Shown here: piece by piece, positions 6,249 through 9,265 of the stretch
Numbering within the stretch: position 1 is the first letter of the stretch
How the letters are laid out: every line of letters starts with the position of its first letter
Assembly: GCA_902766575.1 (NCBI GenBank)
Contig: CACXED010000115.1
Location: 1-9,265, forward strand
Source: an uncultured Ruminococcus sp.
GTDB lineage: Bacteria > Bacillota > Clostridia > Oscillospirales > CAG-272
DNA: 9,265 nt
Direction: 5' to 3'
The notes under the pieces: model-generated
What the model saw: the letters and a program-made list of their open reading frames with translations, nothing else
What the model was told of the DNA's origin: nothing
Database searches by the model: none
Program-made: the position numbers and the translations under genes

Positions 6249-8257
6249 CTGTTCTCGCCGAGCATCGCGATCAGCTCGTCCTCGCCGATGACCGGGATCC
6301 CGAGCGTCTGCGCCTTGGTCAGCTTCGAGCCGGCGTCCTCGCCCGCGACGACGTAGGAGGTCTTTTTTGAAACCGAGCCCGAGACCTTTCCGCCATGTGA
6401 CTCGATCAGCGCCGAAGCCTCGTCGCGCTTCATGGTCGGCAGCGTTCCGGTCAGCACAAAGGTAAGCCCCGCGAGCAGATTGTCCTTAACCTCCGACTCG
6501 TAGGTCGTGACGACTCCCGCTGCTTTCAGGCTGTCGATGAGCTTTCTGGTCTGTGGGTGCGAGAAGTAGCTGACGATATATCTCGCGGTTATCTCGCCCA
6601 CGTCGTTGATCGCGCAGAGCGTCTCTGCGTCGGCTTTGAAAAGTGCCTCGATGTCCTTGAACTCCGCCGCGAGTACCTGAGCCGCCTTGGCTCCGACCTG
6701 ACGTATTCCGAGCGCGTAGATCAGCCGCGCCAGTCCCGCCGACTTGGATTTTTCAATCGCCGCGATGATGTTCGCCGCGCTCTTTTCGCCCATGCGCTCG
6801 AGCGGCACGAGCTGTTCGGCTTTAAGCGAGTAGATGTCCTCGATTCCGTTCACCAGTCCCTCGCCGTGGAGCAGCGCGAGTATCGACGGCCCGAGACCGT
6901 CTATATCCATCGCGTCCTTTGACGCGAAGTGGACGAGGTTCCGCATGAGCTGCGCCGGACACTCGGCGTTCGTGCAGCGGTAAGCCGTGCTGCCGTTCGA
7001 TGTGTCGTCGTCCGAGTCGGCTATGACCGGCTCTCCGCAGGACGGACAGCGCTCGGGCATATCGAAGCGCCGCTCCGAGCCGTCGCGCTTTTCGCTGACG
7101 ACCGAGACCACCTCGGGAATGATGTCCCCCGCCTTGCGTACCACGACCGTATCGCCTATCATTATTCCCCGCTCGCGGATGAAGTCGAGGTTGTGCAGGG
7201 TCGCTCTCGAGACGGTCGTTCCGGCGAGCTTCACCGGCTCGAGGACGGCGTTAGGGGTCAGAACTCCGGTGCGTCCGACCTGAATGACTATATCGGTGAG
7301 CTTTGTCTGCTTTTCCTCGGGCGGGAATTTATAGGCGACCGCCCATTTCGGCGTAGAGGTGTTCTCGCCGATCGTCGTTCTGAGCGCGAGGGAGTTGACC
7401 TTGATGACCACGCCGTCGATTCCGAAGGGCAGGTCGGGACGCATACGTCCTATCTCCTCTATCTGAGCGATGACCTCGTCGGCGGTTCTGACCGTCTTGA
7501 GGTAGGGTATCGTCACGAATCCGACCGACGCGAGCCACTCAAGGCTCTCGTCGTGGCGCTCAAAGGCTTTCGTTCCGGTCTGGTAGTTGAAGATGAAGAT
7601 ATCGAGCCCGCGGGAGGCGCAGACCTTTGGGTCGAGCTGTCGGAGCGTTCCGGCGGCGGCGTTGCGGGGATTGGCGAAAAGCTGCTCGCCCTCGGCTTCA
7701 CGGCGCTCGTTGAGCCGGTCGAAGCTCTTTTTCGACATATAGACCTCGCCGCGCACCTCGATGACCGGCTCGTCGGTGTCGATGGTCAGCGGAATCGAGC
7801 GTATCGTGCGCAGATTCTCGGTCACGTCCTCGCCGACAAGTCCGTTTCCGCGCGTAGCGCCGCGTACAAAAGCTCCGTTCTCGTACCGGAGCGCGCAGGA
7901 GAGCCCGTCGATCTTGCACTCGACGGTGTATTCGCAGTTGGCGTCGAAAGCCTTGGTGCGCTCGATAAAAGCTCTTACCTCATCATAGTCAAAGACGTCG
8001 GAGAGACTGCCGAGCGGCACCGTGTGCCTGACCTCGGCAAAGCCCCTGACCGCCTCGCCGCCGACGCGCTTTGTCGGAGAGTTCGGGTCTGCAAGCCCGG
8101 GATGCTCGCGTTCGAGCTCCTGAAGCTCTCGAAAGAGCATATCGTATTCGTAGTCGGAGATCTCCGGGTCGTCGAGGACGTAGTAACGTCTCGAGTGATA
8201 TTCAAGAAGCCGCGCCAGCTCTTTCATGCGGGCGGCGGTATCGGTCGCTGAGTTCAT
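6245..8257 (-). CDS. ligA: NAD-dependent DNA ligase
   Basis: A 670-residue LigA, normal length, which seals nicks in replication and repair using NAD. Domains in order: the Ia NAD/NMN-binding region (HSRRYYVLDDPEISDYEYDML, about residues 21-41), the adenylation domain with the catalytic lysine K115 in KIDG, an OB fold, a four-cysteine zinc site (C404, C407, C428, C433), helix-hairpin-helix repeats (about 440-580) and a C-terminal BRCT domain (about 590-670). No motif is missing. It heads the operon ligA, CmoM-like, obg, broken methyltransferase. The ATG at 8257 has only a modest AGG ribosome binding site about 10 nt upstream; an internal ATG at residue 11 is possible, but the longer form keeps a normal N-terminus. 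pcrA, a common upstream neighbour in Firmicutes, is absent. Confidence 0.97.
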   Translation of the reverse strand: MNSATDTAARMKELARLLEYHSRRYYVLDDPEISDYEYDMLFRELQELEREHPGLADPNSPTKRVGGEAVRGFAEVRHTVPLGSLSDVFDYDEVRAFIERTKAFDANCEYTVECKIDGLSCALRYENGAFVRGATRGNGLVGEDVTENLRTIRSIPLTIDTDEPVIEVRGEVYMSKKSFDRLNERREAEGEQLFANPRNAAAGTLRQLDPKVCASRGLDIFIFNYQTGTKAFERHDESLEWLASVGFVTIPYLKTVRTADEVIAQIEEIGRMRPDLPFGIDGVVIKVNSLALRTTIGENTSTPKWAVAYKFPPEEKQTKLTDIVIQVGRTGVLTPNAVLEPVKLAGTTVSRATLHNLDFIRERGIMIGDTVVVRKAGDIIPEVVSVVSEKRDGSERRFDMPERCPSCGEPVIADSDDDTSNGSTAYRCTNAECPAQLMRNLVHFASKDAMDIDGLGPSILALLHGEGLVNGIEDIYSLKAEQLVPLERMGEKSAANIIAAIEKSKSAGLARLIYALGIRQVGAKAAQVLAAEFKDIEALFKADAETLCAINDVGEITARYIVSYFSHPQTRKLIDSLKAAGVVTTYESEVKDNLLAGLTFVLTGTLPTMKRDEASALIESHGGKVSGSVSKKTSYVVAGEDAGSKLTKAQTLGIPVIGEDELIAMLGENR

Positions 8258-8270
8258 ATTCTAAAAACCT

Positions 8271-8335
8271 GCCTTTCGGGCGTTTGATACGCAAAAGCGC
8301 TGACCGCCCCTCATCGTCGGGGCAGAGTTATCTGC
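8271..8335 (-). promoter_or_regulatory. Hairpin-rich leader of ligA
   Basis: The predicted 5' leader can form several short stems: GCAGA/TCTGC with a 4-nt loop at its extreme 5' end (8335-8322), GCCCC/GGGGC with an 8-nt loop (8323-8306), an enclosing GGGCG/CGCCC pair, and GCC-CGAAA-GGC (8281-8271) that partly covers the AAGG before the start codon. The first two stems share bases and so are mutually exclusive. I could match it to no known riboswitch class. It may simply be a structured leader. Confidence 0.4.
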
Positions 8336-8340
8336 ATTAT

Positions 8341-8369
8341 ATTATATCACATCCCGGCTGAAAATTAAA
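8341..8369 (-). promoter_or_regulatory. Extended -10 sigma-A promoter for the ligA operon
   Basis: On the minus strand the -10 box is TATAAT (8346-8341) preceded by TG-A, giving a TGnTATAAT extended -10. A weak -35 box, TTTAAT (8369-8364), is placed 17 bp upstream. The predicted start is near 8335, giving a leader of about 78 nt. A second TATAAT shifted by 5 bp (8341-8336) lacks a TG extension. The weak -35 is compensated by the extended -10. Confidence 0.75.
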
Positions 8370-8372
8370 GCC

Positions 8373-8384
8373 TTTTCGCGAAAA
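8373..8384. repeat. 12-bp perfect palindrome TTTTCGCGAAAA next to the ligA -35 box
   Basis: The sequence TTTTCGCGAAAA is its own reverse complement and lies 3 bp upstream of the ligA -35 hexamer. That is a typical place for an activator or repressor site. It matches no operator I know (not LexA, NrdR, Rex or CcpA), and a 12-bp palindrome can arise by chance in mixed AT/GC DNA. Confidence 0.4.
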
Positions 8385-8453
8385 AAGTTGCGGTTTATCA
8401 GTTTATTACCGAAAAGCCGTTTTTGAGCGCCGTCGGCGATATTACTAATCACC

Positions 8454-8514
8454 AAAAAGTTTGTTGTAAATCCAACATCGCGGCGTATCTGTCCGGGATT
8501 GCTACAAACTTTTT
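8454..8514. repeat. 11-bp perfect inverted repeat with 39-nt spacing upstream of sorE
   Basis: AAAAAGTTTGT (8454-8464) and its exact reverse complement ACAAACTTTTT (8504-8514) face each other with centres 50 bp apart, nearly five helical turns. The right arm overlaps a smaller dyad, ACTTT-TTC-AAAGT (8508-8520). A degenerate third copy, AAAAAGTTG, lies at 8382-8390. All are upstream of the sorE -35 box, so paired operator sites are a reasonable reading; a long-looped RNA stem is less likely since it would not be in the sorE transcript. Confidence 0.55.
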
Positions 8515-8534
8515 CAAAGTGACCCGCGTCGGGA

Positions 8535-8563
8535 TTGACTTTCGCCGCGATTTTTGGTAAAAT
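8535..8563 (+). promoter_or_regulatory. Sigma-A promoter of sorE
   Basis: The -35 box is TTGACT (8535-8540) and the -10 box TAAAAT (8558-8563), 17 bp apart. TG at 8555-8556 with one base before the -10 gives an extended -10. The start is predicted near 8570, leaving a leader of about 34 nt with an AAAGGA ribosome binding site at its end. Confidence 0.8.
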
Positions 8564-8603
8564 ATTATTACTCTGATAAAAAACCGCGAAAGGAAGTGAA
8601 CTC

Positions 8604-9265
8604 ATGCTGACAAAGGCTGTACGGCTCCACGGAGTCAACGATCTGCGGCTCGATACCTTTGAACTGCCCGATATTACCGACGGCGAGATACTCGCCTCGG
8701 TCGTGTCTGACAGCATCTGCCGGTCGACCTCAAAGGCGGCGGCTCAGGGCGAGGCTCACAAGCGCGTGCCGGAGGATATCGCAAGGAATCCGGTAATAGT
8801 CGGTCATGAGTTCTGCGGAGTTATCGAAAAGGTCGGCGCAGAGTGGCGGGACAGCTTTTCGCCGGGGGATAAATTCGTCCTTCAGCCCGCGCGGGAGAAC
8901 AGCTACGCCGCTCCGGGCTACAGCTACAGGTTCTGCGGCGGAGACGCGACGAGGATCATCATTCCCCGCGAGCTCATCGCCGAGGGCTGTCTAATTAAAT
9001 ACTCGGGAGACGCATATTTTCCGGGCTCGCTCGCCGAGCCTGTAAGCTGCATCCTCGCCGGACTGCGCGCAAGCTACCACACGCTCCCCGGACACCGCCA
9101 CGAGATGGGGATAAAGCCCGGCGGGAAAGCCGCCGTCCTTGCCGGAGCCGGCCCGATGGGTATCGGCATGGTCGACTGCATCGTGAGATCCGAGCGCCGT
9201 CCGTCGCTGCTCGCAGTCACCGATATCGACGGCGAAAGGCTCTCCCGGGCGAAAAGGCTCATGTC
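8604..9265 (+). CDS. sorE: L-sorbose-1-phosphate reductase-like zinc dehydrogenase (3' end missing)
   Basis: The first 220 residues of a medium-chain dehydrogenase, cut by the right edge; full-length relatives are about 400 residues. Zinc ligand candidates are C39 (in SDSICRST), the GHE motif (H68, E69) and E145 in SLAEP. The usual four-cysteine structural zinc loop is absent, as expected for the SorE group. The Rossmann motif GAGPMGIG is at 181-188 and D207 (VTDID) suggests NAD rather than NADP. Wording such as APGYSYRFCGGDAT and SLAEPVSCI matches what I recall of SorE, which interconverts L-sorbose-1-phosphate and D-glucitol-6-phosphate after PTS uptake. It is read divergently from the ligA operon, with its own promoter and a good AGGA site 9 nt before the ATG. 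No PTS gene is visible, so another polyol- or sugar-phosphate substrate is possible. Confidence 0.8.
   Translation, partial: MLTKAVRLHGVNDLRLDTFELPDITDGEILASVVSDSICRSTSKAAAQGEAHKRVPEDIARNPVIVGHEFCGVIEKVGAEWRDSFSPGDKFVLQPARENSYAAPGYSYRFCGGDATRIIIPRELIAEGCLIKYSGDAYFPGSLAEPVSCILAGLRASYHTLPGHRHEMGIKPGGKAAVLAGAGPMGIGMVDCIVRSERRPSLLAVTDIDGERLSRAKRLM

Larger units (their letters stand above)
8258..8603. other. Divergent intergenic region between ligA and sorE
   Basis: This 346-bp stretch holds no credible gene. It contains the ligA promoter and leader on the left, the sorE promoter on the right, and between them A/T-rich DNA with the palindrome and inverted repeat listed separately. A 124-codon frame runs through it on the minus strand but begins inside sorE on the opposite strand and has no ribosome binding site or recognisable protein. 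Confidence 0.8.

Noticed and set aside
6929..8251. A 440-codon plus-strand open frame antisense to ligA
   Set aside because: LigA is motif-complete on the other strand; the antisense product shows the same compositional shadow pattern and no recognisable domain.
8258..8335. Known riboswitch (ZTP, guanidine, cyclic-di-GMP, fluoride) in the ligA leader
   Set aside because: I compared the visible stems and loops with the conserved cores I know and found none of the required signature bases.
8428..8438. Palindrome CGCCGTCGGCG between the two promoters
   Set aside because: An 11-bp GC palindrome with a single central base is easily found by chance in this GC-rich genome and has no position-specific relation to a promoter.
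8342..8716. A 124-codon minus-strand frame in the divergent region
   Set aside because: It starts within sorE on the opposite strand, lacks a ribosome binding site, and covers both promoters.

Overview
The window looks like a chromosomal piece of a GC-rich anaerobic Firmicute, most likely a gut or rumen Clostridia (Oscillospiraceae-type) lineage. This rests on GC-rich genes with sharply AT-rich intergenic DNA, textbook AGGA-type ribosome binding sites, sigma-A promoters with TTGACA/TATAAT boxes, ferredoxin-dependent 2-oxoacid metabolism, and closest remembered homologues in Clostridia. No rRNA, tRNA, CRISPR array, insertion sequence or phage gene is visible. The assignment to a group is inference.

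Right-to-left (minus strand) there are two operons. The first (3575 down to 1, running off the left edge) starts at a perfect-consensus promoter and encodes a phenylacetate-CoA ligase (paaK), the indolepyruvate:ferredoxin oxidoreductase alpha subunit (iorA), an unrecognised 91-residue membrane-anchored or secreted protein coupled to iorA by a TAATG overlap, and the start of the beta subunit (iorB). PaaK and IOR share aryl-acetyl-CoA as an intermediate, so together they can either break down aromatic amino-acid skeletons to arylacetates or run backwards and build aromatic 2-oxoacids from scavenged arylacetates.

The second operon (8369 down to 3647) starts at an extended -10 promoter and encodes NAD-dependent DNA ligase (ligA), a SAM methyltransferase resembling the tRNA wobble-uridine enzyme CmoM, the ribosome-associated GTPase Obg, and a broken leucine-carboxyl-methyltransferase-family gene that has lost roughly 90-100 internal residues and changed frame at the join. 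The spacings (ATGA overlap, 15 nt, 18 nt) indicate one transcript.

On the plus strand, a divergent promoter at 8535-8563 drives a sorbose-1-phosphate-reductase-like zinc dehydrogenase (sorE) that is cut by the right edge. The 346-bp divergent region between ligA and sorE is the richest non-coding stretch: two sigma-A promoters, a perfect 11-bp inverted repeat with widely spaced arms, a 12-bp palindrome by the ligA -35 box, and a hairpin-rich ligA leader.

I do not see a clearly new multi-gene system. The most unusual items are the small coupled gene inside the IOR operon, the internally deleted methyltransferase gene, the CmoM-like gene in a Firmicute-type genome, and the repeat structures in the two regulatory regions.
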